Assembly: GCA_030648295.1 (NCBI GenBank)
Contig: JAUSID010000167.1
Location: forward strand, 1 to 64,000
DNA: 64,000 nt
Direction: 5' to 3'
Origin: Opitutaceae bacterium
Lineage (GTDB): Bacteria; Verrucomicrobiota; Verrucomicrobiia; Opitutales; Opitutaceae
The stretch's first letter is position 1; each line of letters begins with the position of its first letter. Below, piece after piece: positions 1 through 10,339 of the stretch. The notes below the pieces were generated by a model. The model saw only the letters and a program-made list of their open reading frames with translations. It made no database searches and had not been told where the DNA came from. Position numbers and translations under genes: made by a program.

Positions 1-1791
1 CTTTATCTCACCGGGACGGGAACACTGACGAATCTGTCGGGCGGCCTGTGGGATCTCCAGAACAACACCGCGTTCTACAATGGGGGGACGTGGAGCTTCG
101 ACAATCAATCCGGCTCGACGCTGCGGAAATCGTCTGCGACCGGAACCCTCTCCTTCAATCTCCCGCTGACGAATGCGGGCACCGTCGACGTGGACGCCGG
201 GCTGTTCTCAATCGACGCGGGTGGCTCCGCCACCGGCACCTTCGACATCGCGTCGGGCGCGACGCTCAGGTTCAACTCCAATTTCACGCTGAATGCCGGG
301 TCGAGCTTCTCCACGACCGGAAGCGTGCAGCTGACCAATGGCACGCTCACGCTCGCACGTGGGTCGGCCTTCGTGCCGTCGACGAATTTCTCATTCTCCA
401 ATGGCACGCTGACGGGCGCGGATGATTTCAACACCGCGTCGGGTCTGGCGACGACGTGGACTGGCGGGACGATGAGCGGCGCCGGCCTAACGAAAGTACT
501 CACCGGCGGGACGATGACCTTCTCCGGCGGCAACCCCCAGCTCAACGGCCGGTCGCTTACAAACGCCGGAACCATCAATCACACGCCGCCCAACTATCTT
601 TATCTCACCGGAACGGGAACACTGACGAATCTGTCGGGCGGCCTGTGGGATCTCCAGAACAACACCGCGTTCTACAATGGGGGGACGTGGAGCTTCGACA
701 ATCAATCCGGCTCGACGCTGCGGAAATCATCCGCGACCGGCACCCTGTCCTTCAATCTTCCGCTGACGAATGCGGGCACGGTCGACGTGGATGCCGGGCT
801 GTTCTCGATCGACGCGGGCGGGTCCGCCACCGGGACCTTCGATATCGCGTCGGGCGCGACGCTCAGGTTCAACTCCAACTTCACGCTGAATGCCGGGTCG
901 AGCTTCTCCACGACGGGAAGCGTGGAGCTGACGAATGGCACGCTTACGCTCGCGCGCGGCTCGGCTTTCGTACCGACGACGAACTTTGCGTTTTCCAATG
1001 GCACGCTGACCGGCGCCGACGATTTCAATACCGGCTCGGGCCTGACGACGACGTGGACCGGCGGGACGATGAGCGGCGCCGGCCTAACGAAAGTACTCAC
1101 CGGCGGGACGATGACCTTCTCCGGCGGCAACCCGCAGCTCAATGGCCGGTCGCTCACCAATGCCGGAACCACCAATCACACGCCGCCCAACTATCTTTAT
1201 CTCACGGGGACGGGAACGCTGACGAACCTGTCGGGCGGGCTGTGGGATTTCCAGAACAACACCGCGTTCTACAATGGGGGGACGTGGAGTTTCGACAACC
1301 AGTCCGGCTCGACGCTGCGGAAATCATCCGCGACCGGAACTCTCTCCTTCAATCTCCCGCTGACGAATGCGGGCACGGTCGACGTGGATGCCGGGCTGTT
1401 TTCAATCGACGGGGGCGGGTCCGCCTCCGGGTCCTTCGACATCGCGTCGGGCGCGACGCTCAGGTTCAACTCGAACTTCACTCTGAACGCCGGGTCGAGC
1501 TTCTCCACCACCGGAAGCGTGCAGCTGACCAACGGCACGCTCACGCTCGCGCGTGGGTCGGCCTTCGTGCCTGCGACAAATTTTTCCATCACCAATGGCA
1601 CGCTCACAGGCGCGGACGACTTCAGCGTCGGCTCCGGCCTGACGACGACCTGGAGCGGGGGTACCATGAGCGGCACCGGCACCACGAAGGTACTCGCGGG
1701 CGGCACGCTGCTAGTTTCCGGCGGTAATCCGACGCTGAACGCCCGGCTGCTAACCAACGCCGGGACGGTCACCCACTCGCCGCCCAACTAT
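1..1791 (+). repeat. In-frame 597-bp (199-aa) tandem repeat, about 3 near-identical copies
   Basis: CTTTATCTCACCGG(G/A)ACGGGAAC recurs at 1, 598 and 1195 (exact 597-bp spacing); a diverged copy follows at 1792. Confidence 0.95.
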
Positions 1792-4700
1792 CTCATTCTC
1801 ACCGGCTCCGGCACGATCACGAATCTCTTTGGCGGGGTTTGGGACTTCATCAGCAACACCGCCTTTTACAACGCGGGGACCTGGAGTTTCGAAAATCAAG
1901 CCGGCGCGACCGTGAGCAAATCGTCGGGAACCGGGAGCCTATCCTTCGGTGTGCCACTCACCAATGCCGGGAGCATCGAAGTCAATGCGGGCACTCTGTC
2001 AGTCGATGCCGGTGGCAGCAGTACGGGCACATTCACGACGGTGGCTGGCGCGACCACCGCATTCACGAATAATTTCAGCATCAATAGCGGCAGTCTGGGT
2101 GGAGCCGGAACGTACCGTGTTACCGGCGGAACTCTGAGCGCCAACACCGCCCTGAACATCTCCAATTTCGCGATGTCCGGCGGCACGCTCTCGGGCAGTG
2201 GCGTGGTGGATGCAACGGCGTTCAATTGGACGGGAGGTTCGCTGGCCGGCACCGGCACAACGGCGATCGCCGCCACCGGTGCGCTCACGATCAATGGCTA
2301 CGTTTATCTGGACCGCACCCTGACCAACAACAGCACCGCCGGATCGGTGTGGACCGGCCCGGGTTATATTTATTCCAGTTCGGGCGGCGGAATTTTCAAC
2401 AACCCCGGCCTGCTCGACGTCCAAGGCGACAGCACCATCTACTACGCCACGTTCAACAACTCCGGCACGCTGACCAAGAGCGCGGGCACCGGGACGACTG
2501 CATTCAATTCCTATGGCGGCGCGTTCAACAACACTGGCACGGTCAATGTGAACTCCGGCACAATCGCGCTGCAAAACGGCGGGACGGACACGGGAACATT
2601 CAATATCGCTGCGGGTTCGACGCTGGTTTTTGGGGGCGGCACGCACCTGCTCAACGCCGGCAGCACAGTGGCCGGCGCCGGCACGGTGGAATTTAGCGGC
2701 GGCACGACGACCATTGCCGGCACCTATGGCCTGACCACGGGGATAAAGGTCAATGGAGGCACGGCGAACTTCAGCCCCAGCAGCGGCGCAATCAGCCCGG
2801 CCAGTGTCGTCGTTTCGGGTGGCGCGGCGAATTTCAACGTGAACGCGACCACGCCCTCGCTGGTCGTGTCGGGCGGCACGGTCGGCGGCAGCGGTGCGGT
2901 CGATGCCACCACTTTCAACTGGACGGGCGGTTCCCTGGCCGGGACCGGCACGACGGCGATCGCCGCCACCGGTGCGCTCACGATCAACGGCTACGTTTAT
3001 CTGGACCGCACCCTGACCAACAACAGCACGGCCGGCTCGGTCTGGACCGGCGCGGGCTACATCTATTCCAGTACCGGCGGCGGGGTGTTCAACAACCCCG
3101 GGCTTCTCGACATCCAAGGCGACAGCACCGTCTACTACGCCACGTTCAATAATTCCGGGACTCTGACCAAGAGCGCAGGAACCGGCACGACGTCATTCAA
3201 TTATTACGGCGGCGCATTTAACAATACCGGCACGGTCAACGTGAATTCCGGCACGATCGCGCTGCAAAATGGCGGGACGGACACGGGAACATTCAATATC
3301 GCGGCGGGTTCGACGCTGGTTTTTGGTGGCGGCACACACCTGCTCAACGCCGGCAGCAGTGTCTCCGGCGCCGGCACGGTCGCATTCAGCGGCGGCACGA
3401 CAACGCTGGCCGGTAGCTACGGACTGACCACCGCCATCACGGTCAATGGCGGCACGGCGAACTTCAGCCCCAGCAGCGGGGCGATCACGCCGGCGAGCAT
3501 CGGGGTTTCCAGCGGCGCGGCGAACTTCAACGTGAACGCGACCACGGCCTCGCTCGTCATGTCGGGCGGCACAGTCGGCGGCAGCAGCGCGGTTGACGCG
3601 ACGTCGTTCAACTGGACGGGTGGCACGTTGGGCGGCACGGGTACGACGACCGTCGGCGCGACGGGTGCGCTCACGATCAATGGTTATGTGTACCTCGACC
3701 GCACGCTGACCAACAACAGTACGGCCGGCTCGCTCTGGAGCGGCTCGGGCTACATTTACTCGAGCACCGGAGGGGGCATCTTCAACAACGCCGGACTGCT
3801 GGACATTCAAGGCGACAGCACCATCTACTACGCCACGTTCAACAATTCCGGCACGGTGACGAAGAGCGCAGGGACAGGCACGACGTCATTCAACTATTAC
3901 GGCGGCGCGTTCAACAACACCGGCACGGTTAACGTCAATTCCGGCACGCTCGCGCTGCAAAACGGAGGAACAGACACCGGCGCGTTCAACATCGGCCCGG
4001 GTGCAACGCTGGTATTTGGCGGCGGAACACACGCGCTCAATGCCGGCAGCAGCCTGGCGGGCGCCGGCACGGTGGCCTTCAGCAGCGGCGCGACGACCAT
4101 TGCCGGCAGCTACGGGCTGACCACGGCCATTACGGTCAACGGCGGCACGGCCAACTTCAGCCCGACCAGCGGCCCGATGAGCCCGGCCAGCGTCGTCGTT
4201 TCGGGTGGCGCAGCGAACTTCAACGTGAATGCGACGACGCCCTCGCTTGTCCTGTCCGGCGGCACCGTCGGCGGCAGCGGCATGGTGAATGCCACCGCGT
4301 TGAACTGGACCGGTGGCACCATGGCCGGGACCGGCACGACCACCGTCACCTCCGCCGGGGTGCTTACGATCAACGGTTATGTGTATCTCGATCGCACGCT
4401 GACGAACAACAGCACATCCGGCTCGGTCTGGAGCGGCCCGGGCTACATATATTCCGGTTCGGGTGGCGGGGTAATCAACAACGCCGGCCTTCTCGACATT
4501 CAAGGCGACAGCACCGTCTACTACGCCACGTTCAACAATTCGGGCACGCTGACCAAGAGCACGGGGACGGGCACGACGACATTCAACTACTACGGCGGAT
4601 CGTTCAACAACACGGGGACAGTGAACGCACAGTCGGGCAAGCTGACCTTCTCCGGTCCATTCACGAATACGGGAACGCTCATCGGCGCGGGCGGAGATTT

Positions 4701-5235
4701 TCAGTTCGGCACCGCCGTTAATCTCGGCACCGGTGCATTGAGAGGCATCGGCACAGTCACCGCCCCGTCGGTCACGACTGGCGGCATCGTGGCACCAGGC
4801 AACTCGGTCGGCACCCTCAATCTGGCAGCCAACCTGACGCTGCTTTCCACGAGCGCACTCCTCATCGAGCTGGGCGGGTCCACTCAGGGGACGGGCTACG
4901 ATTTCCTCAACGTCAGCGGCAACGCAGCCATGGGCGGCGCGCTGTCCGTCAGTTTCGTTGGTGGATTTCAGACCAGCGTCGGCCCGATCTCCACGTTCAC
5001 GATCCTGACCGGCAGCGCCGGATTGACGGGCGCGTTCGCCAACGTGGCGAACGGCGCCCGTCTGCTCACCAGCGACGGGGTGGGTACGTTTCTGGTGAAT
5101 TACGGGTCCGGCAGCACATTTGGCTTCAACAGCGTAGTGCTCTCGGAGTTCGTCGCGGTGCCCGAACCCTCGACGTGGGCCATGTTGGGAATCGGCGCGC
5201 TCGTCATGCTGCTGCAAATGCGGCGGCGGCGATAA
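1..5235 (+). CDS. Giant repeat-containing surface/extracellular protein with C-terminal PEP-CTERM sorting signal (5' end outside window)
   Basis: Frame is open from base 1 (LYLTGTGTLTNLSGG...). Repeats of 199 aa then 231 aa. C-terminus VPEPSTWAMLGIGALVMLLQMRRRR is a PEP-CTERM motif, TM helix and basic tail. Confidence 0.9.
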   Translation, partial: LYLTGTGTLTNLSGGLWDLQNNTAFYNGGTWSFDNQSGSTLRKSSATGTLSFNLPLTNAGTVDVDAGLFSIDAGGSATGTFDIASGATLRFNSNFTLNAGSSFSTTGSVQLTNGTLTLARGSAFVPSTNFSFSNGTLTGADDFNTASGLATTWTGGTMSGAGLTKVLTGGTMTFSGGNPQLNGRSLTNAGTINHTPPNYLYLTGTGTLTNLSGGLWDLQNNTAFYNGGTWSFDNQSGSTLRKSSATGTLSFNLPLTNAGTVDVDAGLFSIDAGGSATGTFDIASGATLRFNSNFTLNAGSSFSTTGSVELTNGTLTLARGSAFVPTTNFAFSNGTLTGADDFNTGSGLTTTWTGGTMSGAGLTKVLTGGTMTFSGGNPQLNGRSLTNAGTTNHTPPNYLYLTGTGTLTNLSGGLWDFQNNTAFYNGGTWSFDNQSGSTLRKSSATGTLSFNLPLTNAGTVDVDAGLFSIDGGGSASGSFDIASGATLRFNSNFTLNAGSSFSTTGSVQLTNGTLTLARGSAFVPATNFSITNGTLTGADDFSVGSGLTTTWSGGTMSGTGTTKVLAGGTLLVSGGNPTLNARLLTNAGTVTHSPPNYLILTGSGTITNLFGGVWDFISNTAFYNAGTWSFENQAGATVSKSSGTGSLSFGVPLTNAGSIEVNAGTLSVDAGGSSTGTFTTVAGATTAFTNNFSINSGSLGGAGTYRVTGGTLSANTALNISNFAMSGGTLSGSGVVDATAFNWTGGSLAGTGTTAIAATGALTINGYVYLDRTLTNNSTAGSVWTGPGYIYSSSGGGIFNNPGLLDVQGDSTIYYATFNNSGTLTKSAGTGTTAFNSYGGAFNNTGTVNVNSGTIALQNGGTDTGTFNIAAGSTLVFGGGTHLLNAGSTVAGAGTVEFSGGTTTIAGTYGLTTGIKVNGGTANFSPSSGAISPASVVVSGGAANFNVNATTPSLVVSGGTVGGSGAVDATTFNWTGGSLAGTGTTAIAATGALTINGYVYLDRTLTNNSTAGSVWTGAGYIYSSTGGGVFNNPGLLDIQGDSTVYYATFNNSGTLTKSAGTGTTSFNYYGGAFNNTGTVNVNSGTIALQNGGTDTGTFNIAAGSTLVFGGGTHLLNAGSSVSGAGTVAFSGGTTTLAGSYGLTTAITVNGGTANFSPSSGAITPASIGVSSGAANFNVNATTASLVMSGGTVGGSSAVDATSFNWTGGTLGGTGTTTVGATGALTINGYVYLDRTLTNNSTAGSLWSGSGYIYSSTGGGIFNNAGLLDIQGDSTIYYATFNNSGTVTKSAGTGTTSFNYYGGAFNNTGTVNVNSGTLALQNGGTDTGAFNIGPGATLVFGGGTHALNAGSSLAGAGTVAFSSGATTIAGSYGLTTAITVNGGTANFSPTSGPMSPASVVVSGGAANFNVNATTPSLVLSGGTVGGSGMVNATALNWTGGTMAGTGTTTVTSAGVLTINGYVYLDRTLTNNSTSGSVWSGPGYIYSGSGGGVINNAGLLDIQGDSTVYYATFNNSGTLTKSTGTGTTTFNYYGGSFNNTGTVNAQSGKLTFSGPFTNTGTLIGAGGDFQFGTAVNLGTGALRGIGTVTAPSVTTGGIVAPGNSVGTLNLAANLTLLSTSALLIELGGSTQGTGYDFLNVSGNAAMGGALSVSFVGGFQTSVGPISTFTILTGSAGLTGAFANVANGARLLTSDGVGTFLVNYGSGSTFGFNSVVLSEFVAVPEPSTWAMLGIGALVMLLQMRRRR
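2230..4640 (+). repeat. In-frame 693-bp (231-aa) tandem repeat, 4 copies
   Basis: GG(C/T)TA(C/T)GT(T/G)TA(T/C)CT(G/C)GA(C/T)CGCAC recurs at 2296, 2989, 3682 and 4375 (exact 693-bp spacing). Confidence 0.93.
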
Positions 5236-5260
5236 CGACTCGGAGGCGCAGCCCGCTCCG

Positions 5261-5510
5261 GTGGCATGGGGGTCCCCCATGGACACCAATTCTGAACTGC
5301 ACTTCACGGGCGGGACGCCCGTGCCCTTCGAGCAATCCTTCCTTGGCCTGAAAGTGGCAAGGGCGTCTCGCCCGTGATGGGGCCTGAAATCACGGGCAAG
5401 ATGCCCGTGCCACTTCGAGCATTCCGTGCCGGGGTCTGAATGTGGCATGGGCGTCCCACCCATGAATACCAATCCTGTGCCGCACTTCACGGGCAAGACA
5501 CCCGTGCCAC
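5261..5510. repeat. Cluster of three REPIN-like paired palindromes (family B)
   Basis: Units 5261-5325, 5354-5413 and 5442-5510, each GTGGCA(T/A)GGG.GTC...GGG(C)..GAC.CCCGTGCC(AC), with inverted arms. Confidence 0.85.
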
Positions 5511-5565
5511 CCAAGCCACTTCTTTCTCGTTCTCGCCCGGCCTTCGCGTTCTCCTCGCTGCCGGC

Positions 5566-6894
5566 ATGAAGAAATCGCGCAACCATTTCAACGGCATCGA
5601 CCGGATCAATTACGAAGGTCCCGCGACGGAAAACCCGCTGGCGTTTCGTCATTACAATCCGGACGAACTGATCGACGGCAAACCGCTGGCCGAACACCTG
5701 CGGTTCTCGATCGCGTACTGGCATGCGTTTCGCGGCACGGGCGGTGATCCGTTTGGACCCGGCACCATCGTGCGGCCGTGGGAACAGGGCCGTGATCCCG
5801 TTTCCGTCGCGAAAACGCGGATGGATGCCGCGTTCGAGTTTTTCCAAAAAATCCGTGCGCCGTTCTACTGTTTCCACGATCGCGACATCGCGCCGGAAGG
5901 CCGAACGCTGGCGGAATCGAACCGGAACCTGGATGCGCTGGTGACGCATGCCTACGAACTGCAAAAATCCACGGGCGTACGGTTGCTGTGGGGCACGGCG
6001 AATCTCTTCTCGAACCCGCGCTACATGGCCGGTGCGGCGACGAACCCCGACGCACACGTATTCGCCTACGCGGCGGCGCAGGTGAAGAAGGCGCTCGAGG
6101 TCACGAAGCAACTCGGCGGCGAAAACTACGTGTTCTGGGGCGGCCGCGAAGGCTACGAGACGCTGCTCAACACGAACTTGAAGCGCGAACAGGATCACCT
6201 CGCCGCGTTTCTCCACCTTGCGGTCGATTACGCGAAGTCGATCGGGTTCAAGGGCCAGTTCCTGATCGAGCCGAAGCCAAGGGAGCCGACGAAGCACCAG
6301 TACGATTTTGACGTCGCGAGTGGCATCGCATTCCTGCGCACCTACGGGCTGGAAAAGCATTTCAAGTTCAACATCGAGACCAATCACGCGACGCTTGCCG
6401 GCCACACCTTCCAGCACGAAATCGAGGTCGCGGCCGCCGCCGGCATGCTCGGCTCAATCGATGCCAACGCCGGCGACCTCCTCCTCGGATGGGACACCGA
6501 TCAATTCAACACCGACGTGCGCGAGCTCACGCTGGCGATGGTTTCAATCCTGCGCGCCGGCGGGCTCGGCTCAGGCGGGTTCAACTTCGACGCCAAGCTG
6601 CGCCGACCGTCGATCGATCCGGAGGATCTTTTCCACGCGCATATCGGCGGGATGGATGCCTACGCGCTCGCGTTCAAAATCGCCCGCCGGATCCTGGCGG
6701 ACGGAAAGCTGGACCAGTTTGTACAGGAGCGCTACGCCAGCTACGACACCGGTTATGGCCGCGAGATCGAAACGGGCCGGGTTGGATTCCGACAGCTGGA
6801 AAAGCTGGTGTTGAGGAAACTGGGCGAGCCGACTCCGCGCAGCGGGCGGCAGGAATACCTCGAGAACCTCTTCAGCCGTTATCTCTATCGTTAG
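5566..6894 (+). CDS. xylA: Xylose isomerase
   Basis: [77 protein letters not shown] are hallmark XylA motifs. Start set at ATG 5566 (MKKSRNHF). Confidence 0.95.
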   Translation: MKKSRNHFNGIDRINYEGPATENPLAFRHYNPDELIDGKPLAEHLRFSIAYWHAFRGTGGDPFGPGTIVRPWEQGRDPVSVAKTRMDAAFEFFQKIRAPFYCFHDRDIAPEGRTLAESNRNLDALVTHAYELQKSTGVRLLWGTANLFSNPRYMAGAATNPDAHVFAYAAAQVKKALEVTKQLGGENYVFWGGREGYETLLNTNLKREQDHLAAFLHLAVDYAKSIGFKGQFLIEPKPREPTKHQYDFDVASGIAFLRTYGLEKHFKFNIETNHATLAGHTFQHEIEVAAAAGMLGSIDANAGDLLLGWDTDQFNTDVRELTLAMVSILRAGGLGSGGFNFDAKLRRPSIDPEDLFHAHIGGMDAYALAFKIARRILADGKLDQFVQERYASYDTGYGREIETGRVGFRQLEKLVLRKLGEPTPRSGRQEYLENLFSRYLYR

Positions 6895-7310
6895 CCCGCA
6901 TTTTTCACCGTCTGCATGCCATTCAGCATTCCTTTGTCTTCGGCCATGATGTCGGCCATCGCAGCGCTCAAGCGCATGCGGGCTAAAAGCAAAATGCGCC
7001 GGAGGCGCACAAGCCGCCGCGGTTTACCCGCCTGCGGCGGGTTTTGCGTAAGCCGGGAAATGCTCAGGGCTGCAGCGGCGGGTGTTACCCACGAACAGGC
7101 CGTGTTGTCGGCGCAGAGTGGAGTGTGCTAATTCCCCGGCTAGTCCCCGGTCCGCCGGGGCAAGCGAAGAATTTGAGCACCGCGCGACCGGAATCGGGTA
7201 AGAGCGGGAGGCGCATGGGTTTTGGGCCGACCCGGCCAGTGGCGGTAGACCCCACGACGGCGGTCTGCAATCACCGGCACAAGCGACGCTGCCGATGGTC
7301 TACATCTCGC

Positions 7311-8234
7311 ATGCCCCGTTCAACGCTTCAACGCGTCCACATGCTTGCGAGCATCGCGGCACTGTTGGCCGCGGTTCCCTTGGGTGCGGCCAACAAGACG
7401 ATTGATCGCATGCAGGAGAATGTTCTCCGGATGACGGAGTTTTTCGACACGATGCTGCCTGGTGTGCTCGAGGAGAATAACATGACGGTGCATTTCCGCC
7501 CGAAACTCGGCGACTTGCGGGACGAGGAGTACATGAGGCTGCCGTTCGAGCTCCGGTACGGTCTGACCTCACGCTGGGAACTTTACGGCGGCCTGACACC
7601 TTTCGTACCCAACCCATGGAACTCGGGACGCGATCACCGGTGGGGTCCGGGTGAGATCAAGTTCGGCGCCCGGCACGACGTGGGTGCGATTCTTAATTTC
7701 TTCGACGAGTCGACGGTCGGCGTCGAGACGCGTGTGCCCTGGGGCAAACCGCCGGTGGAGTTGAACGACCATTACACCCACGTGAAGCCGTATGTTTCAG
7801 TGGCGCGAACGCTGGTGCGACTGCCGTCCGCCACGTTCTACGCGAACGTGAGTTATGATCGCAGCGTGAAGCTGGTGCGCCGCGAGGCCCCTCCGCCGGA
7901 GGTGATCCGCCGGCACATCATTGAAGTCGCGCCCGGCCTGCTATACCGGCCCTCCGAGTTTGGCTACTTTGCGGAGTATCGGTTTCGGCACATTGCCCAC
8001 GAACACGACTGGCGGCTCGGCCATGAGATTCAGTTCGGAACGATTTGGGATATCCCGATTGCGCGGACGGAAAAATGGAATCTGCCGGGCAAGTGGCAGC
8101 TGGAGCTGGCATACAAACTCGGGCATGAAGAAGGCGGCGATTTCGACCAGGGAGTTTCGGCACGGGTGAACTGGCGCACGACCCTCCGCGAAGTGCTGGC
8201 GAAGACGAGCGGCCCGTTCTCGAAACTGTGGTGA
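7311..8234 (+). CDS. Putative outer-membrane/secreted protein (transporter-like beta-barrel)
   Basis: Signal peptide MLASIAALLAAVPLGAA, then amphipathic beta-rich sequence. Family not recognised. Confidence 0.65.
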   Translation: MPRSTLQRVHMLASIAALLAAVPLGAANKTIDRMQENVLRMTEFFDTMLPGVLEENNMTVHFRPKLGDLRDEEYMRLPFELRYGLTSRWELYGGLTPFVPNPWNSGRDHRWGPGEIKFGARHDVGAILNFFDESTVGVETRVPWGKPPVELNDHYTHVKPYVSVARTLVRLPSATFYANVSYDRSVKLVRREAPPPEVIRRHIIEVAPGLLYRPSEFGYFAEYRFRHIAHEHDWRLGHEIQFGTIWDIPIARTEKWNLPGKWQLELAYKLGHEEGGDFDQGVSARVNWRTTLREVLAKTSGPFSKLW

Positions 8235-8248
8235 GCAGCGCGGCCGTG

Positions 8249-8272
8249 TAGCAGCCGAGGTCACGAGGCTGA
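8249..8272 (-). repeat. Family E dispersed palindrome
   Basis: GTAGCAGCCGAGGTCACGAGGCTG; reverse-complement copies at 19950-19973 and 56072-56095 (CAGCCTCGTTACCTCGGCTGCTAC). Confidence 0.8.
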
Positions 8273-8378
8273 CGCGAAACGCCGCTTCTGGAGGCGGAGC
8301 GATCACGCGTACGTCGAGCCTAGCGCGGCGGAGCCGCAACCGAAGCTAAACAGAGCGTCACAAACAATTAGACATAAG

Positions 8379-8528
8379 ATGGAGGGTCGACCTCTGCGTC
8401 GTCCGCTCCCGGGTCAACACCCATTCCGACTTTTCCGAGTGGAATGTCCTGCGGAAAGCGACCGGCCCTGCCAAAGGCAGGCAAGCCGCGCCGCATGCCC
8501 GCCTGCGGCGGGGAGGCTGGCCCTCCAT
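8379..8528. repeat. Family H paired palindrome
   Basis: ATGGAGGGTCGACCTCTGCGTCGTCCGC ... GGCCCTCCAT; related copy GGAGGGACGACCTCCGCGTCGCCCGC at 42428-42541. Confidence 0.65.
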
Positions 8529-8635
8529 CAATTTCCGAAAAAACAGACAGATGGCCCGCCGGGAAGGTGGGGGCCTGCGAGGCCGCGCGCTTGAAAAGAT
8601 TGCGACCCCGCGTCTGGAGCTGCGTTATCAGGGCG

Positions 8636-9046
8636 TTGAAATCATTCCTGATATTGTTCGCGCTCACACTGCTCACGGGGTGCGCGTCGGTATCGGCGCG
8701 CAAGGTGACGCCGATCGAACCGTTTCAGCACATTTTCGTGGTCGAGCGCTTGAACGACAATTACCGCGTGCACGAATTTCTCGTGGCGGAACTCCGGCGA
8801 CATGGATACGACGCATCCTCGGGACCGCTCACCATGATGCCGGAGAATGCGCAGGCTCTGCTCACCTATGACGCCCGCTGGGAGTGGGATTTCCAGAATT
8901 ACCTGATCGAGCTTTACCTCGAGATCCACACCACGCACAGCCAGAAAAAACTCGCCGAGGCGCGCTACTACCAGCCGTCAATCCGGCCGAACCCCGTCTC
9001 GGTGGTGGCCCGGCGGGTGATCGATAAGCTGCTCGCTAAACCGTGA
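8636..9046 (+). CDS. Putative lipoprotein
   Basis: LKSFLILFALTLLTGCASV lipobox. Start codon uncertain (TTG 8636 proposed); the annotated ORF extends upstream through repeat sequence. Confidence 0.6.
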   Translation: MKSFLILFALTLLTGCASVSARKVTPIEPFQHIFVVERLNDNYRVHEFLVAELRRHGYDASSGPLTMMPENAQALLTYDARWEWDFQNYLIELYLEIHTTHSQKKLAEARYYQPSIRPNPVSVVARRVIDKLLAKP

Positions 9047-9261
9047 CCCTGGGAGCGCGGGCGTCTCGCCCGCACTGTCTTGGAGGGCCGGCGAAAGCCG
9101 CGCTTTGCAGGGAAGCCGCGGAATGATCGAGCGAGCGATGCCAGCGTCGTCACCTCCGCTGCTACGGGTGCGCGTCTGTCACACCTTCTGCGTCTTCCAG
9201 TTTCTTCTTTCCCTCTTTTCCGTCCCCGTCTTCCCCGTCTTCCCCGTCTTCCCGTCTTCGA

Positions 9262-10224
9262 TTACTTCTTCGGCTTCGCGTCACCGGGCGCGAGGCCGAG
9301 CGCCCACAGGATTCCGCCGAGCACGTGCTGCTGAAATTGCTTCGCGATCTCGGGCGGATTCTTCCGCGCCCCATTGTTGTCCTTGTAGTTCGGATCCCAG
9401 ACGTCCTCACGGTGGCCAAGCGCGGTGTAAAAGACGCGGCCTTTGCCATGCATCTTATTCCAGGCGATCCCGTGGTAACCCGGCGCCTTGTTCTGGGGAT
9501 GCTTGTCGAGTGACAGGAGGCCGTGGACCTTCGAGCGCTCGAATTCCTTGAACTCGTAAATCTCATCGAAAAGCGTCCACGTCTTCGGCAGGTGTTTGCA
9601 GGCCGCGTGCGCCGGGTCCTCGTTGTTGCAGTCGACGGAAACCTGCGGTCCATGCGTCATGAACGCGCCGCCGAGCATCGTGATGTAGGGCGGAAAACCG
9701 GCAAAACGCGCCGTCTTCTCGAACGTATCCGCCGCGGCGTGTACGCCGATGAAACCCTTGCCGGAGGCGATCCAGTCGACGAACCCCTGCTTGTCCGGCA
9801 GCGGCAGATCACCGGTCGTGCTGGCGAAAATCACGGCGTCGTAATTCTTCAGGTTCGCGGGACTGAGTTTTTGCAGCGCCTGCGCGAGCTTCGGCATCAA
9901 CGCCGCCTGGTACACCTTTTCATCCGCCGCGTATTTTTCCATCGCCGCCTTCGCCGCCGCGTCCTCGCCCTTGGCCTGGCGCGGCCGCGCCGGCGGTTTT
10001 GGCAGGTCTGCGGGCTGCCGCACGAAATCGACGGTGAATTTGCCGCTTTCCTTCGCCAGCTGGGTGACGATCTCCTCGGACAGCGGGATGCAGCTGTGAC
10101 GGAAACCAGCCGTGACCGTCACCATCAAAACCTTCTTCGGCGCCGTGGCAGCGGCGGCGGGTAGCGCGCACAGCAAGGCCAGCGTGAGCGCGGTCAAACG
10201 CGAAAGAGGGCGGTGTGTTTTCAT
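9262..10224 (-). CDS. ThuA-like domain protein (secreted)
   Basis: KKVLMVTVTAGFRHSCIPLSEE, FVDWIASGKGFIGVHAAADTF, GLLSLDKHPQNKAPGYHGIAWNKMHGKGRVFYTALGHREDVW. Confidence 0.85.
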   Translation of the reverse strand: MKTHRPLSRLTALTLALLCALPAAAATAPKKVLMVTVTAGFRHSCIPLSEEIVTQLAKESGKFTVDFVRQPADLPKPPARPRQAKGEDAAAKAAMEKYAADEKVYQAALMPKLAQALQKLSPANLKNYDAVIFASTTGDLPLPDKQGFVDWIASGKGFIGVHAAADTFEKTARFAGFPPYITMLGGAFMTHGPQVSVDCNNEDPAHAACKHLPKTWTLFDEIYEFKEFERSKVHGLLSLDKHPQNKAPGYHGIAWNKMHGKGRVFYTALGHREDVWDPNYKDNNGARKNPPEIAKQFQQHVLGGILWALGLAPGDAKPKK

Positions 10225-10339
10225 GGAGTAAGCGTTGGAAATCAGGTGCGTAATCAGCCGCCGACGCACGCCAAAACTGCGAGATGATGGTCCGTTTCAG
10301 GTTTGCTGGAGCGCGCGTGGCTTCCAATGTCGCGGCTGC

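Noticed and set aside
1999-3117. 372-aa and other minus-strand ORFs inside the repeat array
   Set aside because: Antisense shadow of the 693-bp repeats; periodicity reflects the sense gene.
1-5235. Autotransporter (type V secretion) interpretation of the repeat protein
   Set aside because: C-terminus is a PEP-CTERM motif with TM and basic tail, not a beta-barrel domain.
3886-6417. 843-aa minus-strand ORF spanning the PEP-CTERM gene end, the REPIN cluster and xylA
   Set aside because: Runs antisense through two clear genes and a repeat cluster; low-complexity Arg-rich composition.
7044-7310. Long N-terminal extension of the 396-aa ORF
   Set aside because: Extension lacks protein-like features; a signal peptide begins just after ATG 7311.
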